A DNA stretch of 64,000 bases from Hyalangium ruber. Its GTDB lineage: Bacteria > Myxococcota > Myxococcia > Myxococcales > Myxococcaceae. The stretch is taken from positions 62,001 to 126,000 of the forward strand of contig NZ_JAXIVS010000016.1 of assembly GCF_034259325.1 (NCBI RefSeq), written 5' to 3'. Shown piece after piece: positions 1-8,167 of the stretch; within the stretch, counting starts at the first letter, position 1, and the number at the start of each line of letters is the position of its first letter. Both the position numbers and the translations under genes were made by a program. A model generated the notes under the pieces. It was not told the DNA's origin. It ran no database searches and worked only from the letters and a program-made list of their open reading frames with translations.

Positions 1-2
1 TC

Positions 3-2684
3 ACGCTGTGGCCGGGCCACCGGCCGCTCCAGGCACTCGCCGCCGCGCTCGCGCCGCTGCTCGGGCAGAAGGAAGCGGAGCTCGTCACCGTGCTGCTCAC
101 GGACCTGCCCGCATGGCTGGGGCAGACCCTGCGCGAGAGGTACCACGGCAAGCGTGGGCTGCTCCTCTTCATCGATCAGCTCGAGGAGATCCTCACCCAG
201 GCTGCGCCCTCCGAGGCGACCCGCTTCGCCGCCATCCTGGGAGGGCTGGCACTACCGTCCTCCGGGGTGCGCGTGCTCCTGGCGGTGCGGGGCGATTTCC
301 TGACGCGCATCTGCGCGCTGCCGGGCCTGGGCGAAGAGGCGGAGCGCGCGCTCTACATCCTCCGCCCGATGTCGCCCGAGGGGACCCGCGAGGCCATCGT
401 GGACCCGGCGCGCACCCGGGGCGTGGTCTTCGAGTCCGATGAGCTCATCCAGACGCTCGTCGCATCGACAGCGCACGGCGCGGGCAGCTTGCCCCTGCTG
501 CAATTCGCGCTCGCCGAGCTGTGGGAGCGGCGCGACTCGGCGCGAGGCTGCATCACCCTGGAGTCCCTGGGAGAGATGGGAGGCGTGGCCGGAGCGCTCT
601 CCCGGCACGCCGACGGGGTGATCCAGCGGCTGAGCCCCACCGAACAGCAAGCGGCGCGGCGCATCCTCCTCCAACTCGTGACGGCGGACGGCACGCGCTC
701 CAATCGGAGCGAAGAAGAGCTCGTCTCGGCGCGAGACCCCGCATCCGGCGCCGCCCTTCGCGCGCTCCTGGAAGGCCGGATCCTCCATGCGCACACGGCG
801 GGCGGACAAGCCCGGTACGAGCTGGCCCACGACTCGCTTCTGATGAGCTGGGGGACGCTGCGCAACTGGGTCGATGACGACATTGGCCATCGCGCGGTGC
901 GCCAGCGCGTCGAGCAGGCGAGCACCGAATGGGAGCGCCTGGAGAGAGCCCGGGACGTGCTCTGGGCGCAGCGTCAGCTCGATGAGGCACGCCCCCTCGA
1001 CCCCAAGACCCTGAGCCCCCAGGCCCGCGCCTTTCTCTTCACTTCTCGCCGCGCACTGAGGCTCCAGCGGTGGGGCCGCTACCTCTCCGTCACCCTCCTG
1101 GTGCTCGCCCTCGCCGCGACCTACGGCGGTCTTCGCCTGCATGCGTCCTTCGAGGACAAGCGCTTCGTCACCGCCGAACTCGGCAAGGCAAGGCAGTTGC
1201 TGGGGGAGGGACACGCCCTGGCGGAGAAAGCCCGCACCACCCGAGAGGAAGCGCTCACACTGTTCGGAGGTCGGGGCGCGCTCTCCTCCAACCCTGGAAC
1301 ACCCCAGAGCGCGCCGGACCTCTGGAACTCCGCTGAGCGGCGATGGACCGAAGCACTCGCCCTCTTCGAGCGGGCGGATGCAGCCTACGCCTCCGCCGGT
1401 CAGCCTCTTGAGCGGGCCCTTGAACGCCAATATGGCCATGAGGAGGCCCGCCAGCTCCGCCTCGAAGTCGCCTACGAGCGTCTGCTCCTCGCCGAAGACT
1501 TCCACCAGAAACGCCTGCGCACTGAACTCCAGCGGAGCCTCGAACGGCTGACCGACCACCCGAAAGAGGGCGCGGAGTGGCGGCAGCGACTCTTCGCGCC
1601 AGCCGAGCTCGAACTCGTGATCGATCCGCCCGGGGCGCGCGTCGAGTTCCAGCGATACATCAGCGATGACCAGCGAGTCCGTCACCTCGAGCCAGCTCCG
1701 GACCTCGGTCAGATGCCTCTCCCCCGCCTGCAGCTGCCCCCAGGTTCCTATCTCCTCCACATCACGCATCCCTACCGCCCGCCGCTGGACCTGCCCCTGC
1801 TTGTGACACGCGGTGCTCGCGAGACACTCCGCCTCACGCTCCCCACGGCCCCGCCCCCTGGTTATGCCTACATCCCGCCCGGCTGCTTCCTGTCGGGCAG
1901 CGCCGAGCCGGAGGAGGTGCGCAGGTTCATGCAAAGCCCGCCGCTCCATCCCACCTGTCTCACCGAGGGCTATGTGATCGGAAAGACCGAGGTGACGTTC
2001 GGAAACTGGCTGGAGTACCTCAACACCCTGCCCCCAAACGCGCGTGCGAGGCACATCCTCGCGAAGCCGATCTTCAGCTCCGCCGGAGCGGTCACGCTGC
2101 AACATCAGCCTGGCGTGGGCTGGCTCTTCTCCTTCTATCGGTCGAGCACGGACATCTTCACGGCGCGAGTGGGAGAGCCCCTCCACTACCCTGGCAGGTC
2201 CAGGCGCAACACCGCCGACTGGCGCCAGTTTCCTCTGTCCGGAGTCTCCGCCGAGCATCTCGCCGGTTACTTCTACTGGCTCGACCACACGGGGCGATTA
2301 CCCGGAGCGCGCCTGTGCAGCGAGCACGAGTGGGAGCGTGCCGCCCGCGGCGCCGATGGTCGCGGATACCCGCATGGCGACGTGCTGATGCTCGATGACG
2401 CCAACATCGATGAGACCTACCAGCGGCAGCACCTGGCTTTCGGTCCCGACGAGGTGGGCTCCCATCCCGCTTCGACGAGTCCCTTCGGCCTCGCCGACAT
2501 GGCGGGCAACGCGTACGAGCTCACGCGCTCGGTGACATCGGACCTCGGCCGCATCGTCCTGCGAGGGGGCGCCTGGTACTACAACAGCGCAACCGCGAGG
2601 GCCGCCAACCGCGAGGCCGGTGACCCCACCCAGAGCTCGGTGACGGTGGGCGTGCGTGTCTGTGCCTCATACGCTGCTCGCTAG
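3..2684 (+). CDS. nSTAND1 NTPase / FGE-sulfatase domain membrane protein (5' end missing)
   Basis: The reading frame is open from the first base, so the gene starts upstream; 893 residues are visible. Residues about 30-330 look like an nSTAND1 NTPase: a Walker-B-like LLLFIDQLEEIL and the downstream helical part (GSLPLLQFALAELWE, AHDSLL). A membrane segment follows near residues 355-380 (YLSVTLLVLALAATYGGL), then a coiled region, a PEGA-like beta segment (LELVIDPPGARVEF), and from about residue 620 a formylglycine-generating-enzyme (SUMF1) fold (GYAYIPPGCFLSGS, GARLCSEHEWERAARG, LADMAGNAYELT, LRGGAWYYN). In myxobacteria such proteins often begin with a Ser/Thr kinase domain, which would lie outside the window; that is inference. 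Likely a membrane signalling protein with the FGE fold as a ligand or effector domain. Domain calls are firm, function is not. Confidence 0.88.
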   Translation, partial: TLWPGHRPLQALAAALAPLLGQKEAELVTVLLTDLPAWLGQTLRERYHGKRGLLLFIDQLEEILTQAAPSEATRFAAILGGLALPSSGVRVLLAVRGDFLTRICALPGLGEEAERALYILRPMSPEGTREAIVDPARTRGVVFESDELIQTLVASTAHGAGSLPLLQFALAELWERRDSARGCITLESLGEMGGVAGALSRHADGVIQRLSPTEQQAARRILLQLVTADGTRSNRSEEELVSARDPASGAALRALLEGRILHAHTAGGQARYELAHDSLLMSWGTLRNWVDDDIGHRAVRQRVEQASTEWERLERARDVLWAQRQLDEARPLDPKTLSPQARAFLFTSRRALRLQRWGRYLSVTLLVLALAATYGGLRLHASFEDKRFVTAELGKARQLLGEGHALAEKARTTREEALTLFGGRGALSSNPGTPQSAPDLWNSAERRWTEALALFERADAAYASAGQPLERALERQYGHEEARQLRLEVAYERLLLAEDFHQKRLRTELQRSLERLTDHPKEGAEWRQRLFAPAELELVIDPPGARVEFQRYISDDQRVRHLEPAPDLGQMPLPRLQLPPGSYLLHITHPYRPPLDLPLLVTRGARETLRLTLPTAPPPGYAYIPPGCFLSGSAEPEEVRRFMQSPPLHPTCLTEGYVIGKTEVTFGNWLEYLNTLPPNARARHILAKPIFSSAGAVTLQHQPGVGWLFSFYRSSTDIFTARVGEPLHYPGRSRRNTADWRQFPLSGVSAEHLAGYFYWLDHTGRLPGARLCSEHEWERAARGADGRGYPHGDVLMLDDANIDETYQRQHLAFGPDEVGSHPASTSPFGLADMAGNAYELTRSVTSDLGRIVLRGGAWYYNSATARAANREAGDPTQSSVTVGVRVCASYAAR

Positions 2685-2793
2685 CGCCCCGTGGACGTGA
2701 GCCCCCTCACACGCAGCCAGTGAAGGCGCTCACAGCCCGCCAGGCCTCCCGTTGGTACTTCATGAGCCACCCACCCAACGGAGAGGTGTCTCC

Positions 2794-3852
2794 ATGAACG
2801 TGTCGCCCAAGTCTGTTGTTGCCTCGCTGTTCCTGCTGTTCACAGCGCCCGCGTTCGCCTCGAGCCCGGCGTCCTCCCACTCCCCGAATCTGAAGTCCGG
2901 GAGCGCGGCGCCGGGGGAGTCGGAGTCGGCACGGTACGCGCGCCGCTGCCAGAACCACGCACCCACCCGCGGTTCCAGTGAGCAGGGGACGCTCCTGTGG
3001 GGCACCCGGCAGGCGTGGCGCTCCCGGCAGGGGAGCGAGACGCAGCGCAGCGTGCTCGTCTCGGTCGACATCCAGGCCTCGTTCCACCCCGACGGCAAGA
3101 CGCAGAGCGTGCGGCTGGAGAATGGGCGCCTCGTGGCCGAGCACGACACCACCCGCAGCCTGCTGGGCACCGTGTTCCAGGGCACCTCCAGCGACGGCAA
3201 ACCCGTGGAGGTGGCGCTCTGCGGCGCCGAGCCGGCTCCCGACGATCCCGAACTGGTCTGGTACCGCATCGAAGCCTGGAACCCGGTGGCCCAGGAGTGG
3301 GAGAACCCGTGCGCCGCCACCGGCAACCTGCCCGATCCCCGAGCCCTGGCGGTGAGCGGCTTCTGGGACTCCCGCGGAGCCCACCACGCGACGCCGGGCA
3401 AGTTCACCCTGGCCTGTGAGGACGGCGCCATCACCAAGTGCATCCGCTGGGGTTACAAGCCCTGGGCCTCCCGCGACGGGCAGTCGCTGGCCGACCTGCA
3501 CCAGGCCTGCACGCGCATGGCCCGCGCGGACTACTGCGGCAATGGCCGCAGCCACACGCGCCAGGGCACCACCATCGACATGTATGACGCCTTCGGCATG
3601 CTCTCTCCGACGACGGAGGCCTCGGCGGCCTGGAACCCGGCCCACGCCTCATTCGAGGCGGCCTGGGCGCCGGATGGGGCCACCTGCATGGCGCGCACGC
3701 GCCAGGGAGAAGCGCTGGAGAAGATCCTCCAGGAGTGCCCTGGACGCTTCAGCACCAGCGCCGCCGCGTCGCTGGGAGGAGGCGACGACTGCGCGGTGCA
3801 GCGCGTGAAAGAGAGCGACAGGACAGCGCTGCTGCGCAACCGCTCCTACTGA
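2794..3852 (+). CDS. exported ADYC-domain protein
   Basis: A 352-residue protein with a clear signal peptide (MNVSPKSVVASLFLLFTAPAFA). The ATG at 2794 is preferred to an upstream in-frame ATG at 2752 because the signal peptide begins exactly there and GAGAGG lies a few bases upstream. The C-terminal half carries the signature ARADYCGNGRSHTRQGT with nearby cysteines, which gives the ADYC domain its name; this domain is found largely in myxobacterial secreted proteins and lipoproteins of unknown function. About ten cysteines suggest disulfides in the periplasm or outside the cell. A strong hairpin terminator follows, so it is probably transcribed alone. No enzymatic motif was recognised. Confidence 0.85.
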   Translation: MNVSPKSVVASLFLLFTAPAFASSPASSHSPNLKSGSAAPGESESARYARRCQNHAPTRGSSEQGTLLWGTRQAWRSRQGSETQRSVLVSVDIQASFHPDGKTQSVRLENGRLVAEHDTTRSLLGTVFQGTSSDGKPVEVALCGAEPAPDDPELVWYRIEAWNPVAQEWENPCAATGNLPDPRALAVSGFWDSRGAHHATPGKFTLACEDGAITKCIRWGYKPWASRDGQSLADLHQACTRMARADYCGNGRSHTRQGTTIDMYDAFGMLSPTTEASAAWNPAHASFEAAWAPDGATCMARTRQGEALEKILQECPGRFSTSAAASLGGGDDCAVQRVKESDRTALLRNRSY

Positions 3853-3876
3853 GCCCCAGCCCACCCCACATTGAAG

Positions 3877-3915
3877 ACCGAGCCAGCAAGCCCATGAGCG
3901 GCTTGCTGGCTCGGT
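3877..3915 (+). terminator. Rho-independent-type hairpin after the ADYC gene
   Basis: A perfect 16-bp stem (3877-3892 with 3900-3915) and a 7-nt loop, followed by TCGTTTTG. It sits 24 bp after the stop codon of the ADYC gene and isolates it from the next operon. Confidence 0.85.
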
Positions 3916-4046
3916 TCGTTTTGTGCGTTCAACTCCCTCCGCGCGCAGAGGTGAACGAATTCATACAAAGCATGTAAAGACAGTCACAGCGGGATCCAGA
4001 CCATCCTTGGTAATTCCTTACATACCTACTCAAGGAGAAGTCCCGC

Positions 4047-4181
4047 ATGAAGACGTCCAACACTGTCCTGTTCCTCTCGAATCCTCTGCTGTTCACCCTG
4101 ACCCCGTTCCTCTCCCACCGCCTGAGGGCGCACGGGTGGTCGGCGGCGCAGTGGGCCCTGGCTGAATTCGCCGAGGAATGA
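4047..4181 (+). CDS. 44-residue ORF coupled to the CHAT gene
   Basis: A short ORF (MKTSNTVLFLSN... ending AEFAEE) with a textbook AAGGAG ribosome site nine bases before its ATG. Its TGA ends one base before the ATG of the CHAT gene, so the two are almost certainly translationally coupled. It has a hydrophobic N-terminal third (NPLLFTLTPFLS) and an acidic tail, and may be membrane-attached. No family was recognised. It could be a small partner or regulator of the CHAT protein, or a leader ORF that only serves to load ribosomes. The ribosome site and the exact junction argue that it is translated; its function is unknown. Confidence 0.55.
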   Translation: MKTSNTVLFLSNPLLFTLTPFLSHRLRAHGWSAAQWALAEFAEE

Positions 4182-4182
4182 C

Positions 4183-6255
4183 ATGCGGCGCGCACTCGGA
4201 TGGATGATGGTGGCCGCCCTGTGCAGTACGGCGAATGTGGCGGCTGGCAAGGAGCTGACGAAAGCCACACAGGCCCAGACGCTCCGTGAGCAGGCCTGGA
4301 CGCTCGTGGCCCAGCGCCGCTTGGAAGAGGCCGTACCGCTCTTCCTGCGTGCCTTCACCCTCTCGGAGGAGTCCCTGCGCGAGGAGGTGCTCGACCTCTC
4401 CGAGGACCGCCTGATGCGCCTCCTGCAAGCGCTCCGCCCCGAGGAAGAGCGCCTCTATGCCCTGCTCCGGGCGCATCCGAATGACGCTCGTTTGCAGCAC
4501 CTGGCGCTGACCGTCGTACTGCTGCGCAAGGGCCGCGCCATCGAGGAACTCTCCCACACCTCGCGCAGCGTCCACCTGGGCGCCGAGGCTGGGGACCGCG
4601 AGAGCTTCGACCAACTGCGCGCCCTGCGTACCCAGCTCGCCAGGCTGAAGCTCCGAAACATTGGCCAGCGTCCCACCGCGGAGTACCGAGGGCGCCTGAC
4701 CGCCCGGATTGACGACCTCGAAGCCATGCTCGCCAGGCGCTCGGCCCCCCTGCGTGCGCGCACCGCCCTTCCCGCTCCCGCCGAGATGGTCGACCGTGTC
4801 GCGGCCTCCCTGCCCCGGGACGCGGCCCTCATCGAGTTCGTCGCCTACGAGGACCGTCCGCTCATCCCTGGCGCTTCTGGCTCCGGGCAGCCTCGCTACC
4901 TGGCCCTGCTGCTCTTCCCCAATGGCCGTATCCACACGGTCGACCTGGGGCCTTCGGCGCCCATCGACGCGGCCATCACGGATCTGACCAGTGCCATCTC
5001 CGACCGAGACGTCGCGTACCAGGCCCCGGCGCGGACGCTCTACTCGCGAGTGTTCCAGCCGCTGCGGCCGCTCCTGGGCAACATCCACCACGTCAACATC
5101 GCTCCAGACGGTCAGCTCTGGCGCATCCCGTTCTACGCGCTTCACGATGGCCACAAGGAGCTGATCGAGTCCTTCGACTTCAGCAACCGCACCTCGGGCA
5201 GGGACTTGCTGCCCCGCGTCCAGCCCGTCGCCCCCTCCCGTGCTGTCGTCGCCCTCGCGGACCCCAAGGTGGAGCGTCCTTGGGCGCCGCTTCCCGGCTC
5301 CCGCGCGGAAGCGCTGGCCATCCAGCGGCTGCTTCCCCAGACCCAGCTCTTCCTCGACCGCAACGCGACCCTGGAGCGCCTGCATCAGTTGAGCGCGCCC
5401 GGTATCCTCCACATCGCCACGCATGGCTTCTTCCGCGAGAGCGCCGCGCCCTCTCAAGGTTCCCGTGCGGTCGGCCAGGTCGGCTTCTTCAGTGGCGGCA
5501 TCGAAGCGCAGCTCCCATCCCATCCGCAGCTCCGCTCCGGGTTGCTCTTCTCGAACCCTGACGGTGCGGGCAGTGACATGGTCAGCGCGCTCGAGTTGGC
5601 CAGCCTCAACCTGTGGGGCACGGAGCTCGTCGTGCTCTCCGCCTGCGAGACGGCTCTCGGCGCCGTGGAGCTCGGCCAGGGCGCCTACGGCCTGAGCCGC
5701 GCGTTTCTCACGGCGGGCGCGGAGACGGTGGTCTCGAGCCTGTGGCAGATCAACGACGACACCACGAGCGTGCTCATGAAGTTCTACTACCGCAACCTGC
5801 TGGAGGGCCGAGGCCGGGGCACGGCACTGCGAGAGGCCATGCTCACCTTGCGGAAGACGCACCCCCATCCGCAGGACTGGGCCCCCTTCATTGCATTGGG
5901 TCGAGCTGAGCCCCTGCGCTCCATCGCCCCGAGCCCTCTGAACAGCCACCCTCGGGTGGAGCTGCCAGCCCCGGTTCCCTCCCTCCACGCCTCACCGGAG
6001 TGGCAAGGTGGGCTGCTGCAAGCGCAGGCGTACGAGCCTCTGGAGCTTGGACGAAGTGGCCTGTCCATGCGCTTGCATCGCCCGCATGTGGAGAGCCATG
6101 TCCCAGCTCCGGTTCGCCCGACGGCTGAGCTGTCGCAGCTCAGCCTCGACCCGCAGTCTTCCGTGCGACTCGCCTACGGACACCAGCACCGCCGCAGGGG
6201 AAGGCTCCGTGTCGAGGAAGCGCCGCCATGGGTACATGGCGAGCGCACGGCGTAA
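4183..6255 (+). CDS. exported CHAT-domain (clan CD) protease-like protein
   Basis: A 690-residue protein. It starts with a probable signal peptide (RRALGWMMVAALCSTANVAA), followed by a helical, TPR-like region to about residue 200. The C-terminal half is a CHAT domain (Caspase HetF Associated with TPRs): the catalytic His in ILHIATHGFF (His414) and the catalytic Cys in VLSACETALG (Cys488), then the conserved AYGLSRAFLTAGAETVVSSLWQ block (given here in part) and a WAPFIALG end. The dyad is intact, so a cysteine protease acting in the periplasm or outside the cell is plausible. About 100 extra residues follow the domain. It is coupled to the 44-residue ORF upstream and converges on a Ser/Thr kinase gene. 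CHAT proteins take part in programmed proteolysis and defence; the substrate here cannot be inferred. Confidence 0.88.
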   Translation: MRRALGWMMVAALCSTANVAAGKELTKATQAQTLREQAWTLVAQRRLEEAVPLFLRAFTLSEESLREEVLDLSEDRLMRLLQALRPEEERLYALLRAHPNDARLQHLALTVVLLRKGRAIEELSHTSRSVHLGAEAGDRESFDQLRALRTQLARLKLRNIGQRPTAEYRGRLTARIDDLEAMLARRSAPLRARTALPAPAEMVDRVAASLPRDAALIEFVAYEDRPLIPGASGSGQPRYLALLLFPNGRIHTVDLGPSAPIDAAITDLTSAISDRDVAYQAPARTLYSRVFQPLRPLLGNIHHVNIAPDGQLWRIPFYALHDGHKELIESFDFSNRTSGRDLLPRVQPVAPSRAVVALADPKVERPWAPLPGSRAEALAIQRLLPQTQLFLDRNATLERLHQLSAPGILHIATHGFFRESAAPSQGSRAVGQVGFFSGGIEAQLPSHPQLRSGLLFSNPDGAGSDMVSALELASLNLWGTELVVLSACETALGAVELGQGAYGLSRAFLTAGAETVVSSLWQINDDTTSVLMKFYYRNLLEGRGRGTALREAMLTLRKTHPHPQDWAPFIALGRAEPLRSIAPSPLNSHPRVELPAPVPSLHASPEWQGGLLQAQAYEPLELGRSGLSMRLHRPHVESHVPAPVRPTAELSQLSLDPQSSVRLAYGHQHRRRGRLRVEEAPPWVHGERTA

Positions 6256-6289
6256 GCCTGGAGCCCCCGCTCCTTGATGAACCGACCTC

Positions 6290-7855
6290 CTATGGATCCG
6301 AGGTAGCGGGTGGCTGGGGCCCCATGAATGGCCAGTAGCACCTGTCCTTCCACGCGTAGGCCTGGTCTCCGCACGGTGGGGCCTCATCTATCGGGCCCCA
6401 GCACCCACCATGAATCTCGACCGTGGGCTTCTTGCAGGGAGGCCGGCGCTGACCTGGAAGAGGCTTCTTCGGCAGTTCGAGGGCGATGTCGCGCCGCGCC
6501 CGCTCGTGTGCGGCCACGCTCGCGGGAGTCGAGAGCGTGGCGTCACCGAGCCCCACGGCGCCCCCGTCCTCTTTACCGTCGTCTTGCGTTTGCTGGCCCT
6601 CCTCGGCGAACTCACCGAAAGAAGTCCGGTGCTCAGGCCACCACGCATGAACGGCCAGGAGGGCGCAACCCGCCACCGCGAGCCATGACAGCCGAGCCCA
6701 GGCACGGCGCGGCGGCGTGGCCCCAGGCTTGTGCTCTATAGGGAGCTGCACAGGAGCCTCGCGTCTCTCGGGCGTGGAAGTCTGCCGCGGGGGCGGCTGC
6801 TCAGCCTCCAGTGGGATGGGTGTTCGCTGCTCGGCATGGGCGCGCTCGACTTCAGCAGCCACCTGCCGCGCGACCTCCCCCACGCGTGCTTCCGCCAACA
6901 GCAACTCATACGCCACACGGGACTGGTGGCGCCGTCCCGGCATCTGGAGGGTGGACTCCGTCTCCCAGGCAAAGAGCAGGTCCTCCCAGGTCTCCTCGGG
7001 AGCCTGCACCATGGCTTCCAGAGACCGCGCCACCTCATGCGCAGAAGGGCGCTCTTCGGGCCGGGGAGCCATCATCCGCAGCACCAGCGCGCTCAGTTCC
7101 TGCGGCACGCCTGGGTTCAGCTCATGCGGCGCGAGAGGAAGGAGGCCTCGCAGGCGCGCCTGCGTCCGCTCAGCCTCGTCCAAGTCCAAGAAAGGGTAGC
7201 GGTCCGTCAGCAGCCTGAAGGCAGTGACACCCAGGCCATACACATCATCCGCTGGCCCAGCACCACTGGGAGCGTCCGGCGGCAGCAGGCTCAGGTGAGC
7301 GCGCAGCCGCTCGGGGCTGTAGTACAGCGGAGTGCCCGGCGGACCGCCCACTGTCAGCGGAGCGGCTCCCGTCCACGTGCCCGCGCCGAAGTCCATCAGC
7401 ATCGGCTCGCCGTCCGCGAGGCGCACCAGCACGTTGGCGCCCTTCATGTCGCGGTGCTGCCCGCCCACCTCGTGGACCGCACTCAGCGCTCCGGCCAGCT
7501 TCGCCAGCAACCGCGTTACCTGCTGCCGGGACGGATTACCCAACCGGGCCCATCGGTACAGGTCCACCCCCGCCACCCACTCCATCACGACATACGGAAA
7601 ACCGTGCCAGTCGCCGTGTCCCCGCAGCCTGGGCACATGGGGGTGATGCACCCGAGCCAGCAACTCCACCTCCCTCGCCAACCGTGCATCTGCCCGGCTC
7701 CGCGCCAGTTTCAGCGCGCACGGCCCAGCCGCCTCCTCACCCACACGGACCGCCAGGTACACCACGCCGAAGGTTCCCGACTCGTGAAGCGCCAGCACTC
7801 GCCAATCACCCATCCGCGTTCCGGCCATCAACTGGGACGGCTCCCTGCCACGCAT
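6290..7855 (-). CDS. membrane Ser/Thr protein kinase
   Basis: A 521-residue Hanks-type kinase. Residues 15-290 hold the kinase core: glycine loop (HESGTFGVVY), ATP lysine (CALKLARS), catalytic loop HRDMKGAN, MDFG, and GTPLYYSPERL. The canonical residues are present, so it should be active. A linker leads to a single membrane segment near residue 400 (LSWLAVAGCALLAVHAWW) and a short outer domain with paired cysteines (GGCWGPI, PPCGDQ, DRCYWP), a tail common in myxobacterial kinases. The ATG at 7855 is supported by GGAGGG about eight bases upstream. It converges on the CHAT gene with a 34-bp gap, so the two share only a 3' end. Confidence 0.92.
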   Translation of the reverse strand: MRGREPSQLMAGTRMGDWRVLALHESGTFGVVYLAVRVGEEAAGPCALKLARSRADARLAREVELLARVHHPHVPRLRGHGDWHGFPYVVMEWVAGVDLYRWARLGNPSRQQVTRLLAKLAGALSAVHEVGGQHRDMKGANVLVRLADGEPMLMDFGAGTWTGAAPLTVGGPPGTPLYYSPERLRAHLSLLPPDAPSGAGPADDVYGLGVTAFRLLTDRYPFLDLDEAERTQARLRGLLPLAPHELNPGVPQELSALVLRMMAPRPEERPSAHEVARSLEAMVQAPEETWEDLLFAWETESTLQMPGRRHQSRVAYELLLAEARVGEVARQVAAEVERAHAEQRTPIPLEAEQPPPRQTSTPERREAPVQLPIEHKPGATPPRRAWARLSWLAVAGCALLAVHAWWPEHRTSFGEFAEEGQQTQDDGKEDGGAVGLGDATLSTPASVAAHERARRDIALELPKKPLPGQRRPPCKKPTVEIHGGCWGPIDEAPPCGDQAYAWKDRCYWPFMGPQPPATSDP

Positions 7856-8167
7856 GGGGTGCCTCCCTCCTCATTCCAGGTCGGCAGCGCGAGGACGCGT
7901 ACGCCGAATGCTACAGGTCCTCTATCGCTCGCCTACCCCGGGGGGGAGAACACCTCGTGCGGCCTGAAGCGTGCGCCAGCCGTGCAACGCATGAAGGAGC
8001 TTCGGCATTGCCACGAGGAAGTGACTGTTCGGCCTGCACTGGAGCCGCTGGCGGCGCCGCCATCAGGCCATCGCCAAACTCTGTCACTACCGACGCAGAG
8101 CCCCTCAAGCCAAAGTCCCACTGTAGTACTTTGGGGCGACAGGCAGGCTCTACGTTGGGTATTCCTC
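7856..8167. other. 312-bp intergenic region
   Basis: It holds the upstream region of the kinase gene (leftward) and the downstream region of the RCC1 gene. Short open frames here lack ribosome sites and recognisable products. A weak imperfect repeat around 8112-8140 (CAAAG ... CTTTG) might mark the end of RCC1 transcription. Nothing else was seen. Confidence 0.4.

Noticed and set aside
252-2288. A 678-codon minus-strand frame opposite the nSTAND1-FGE gene
   Set aside because: Shadow of the well-supported plus-strand gene; composition typical of antisense frames.
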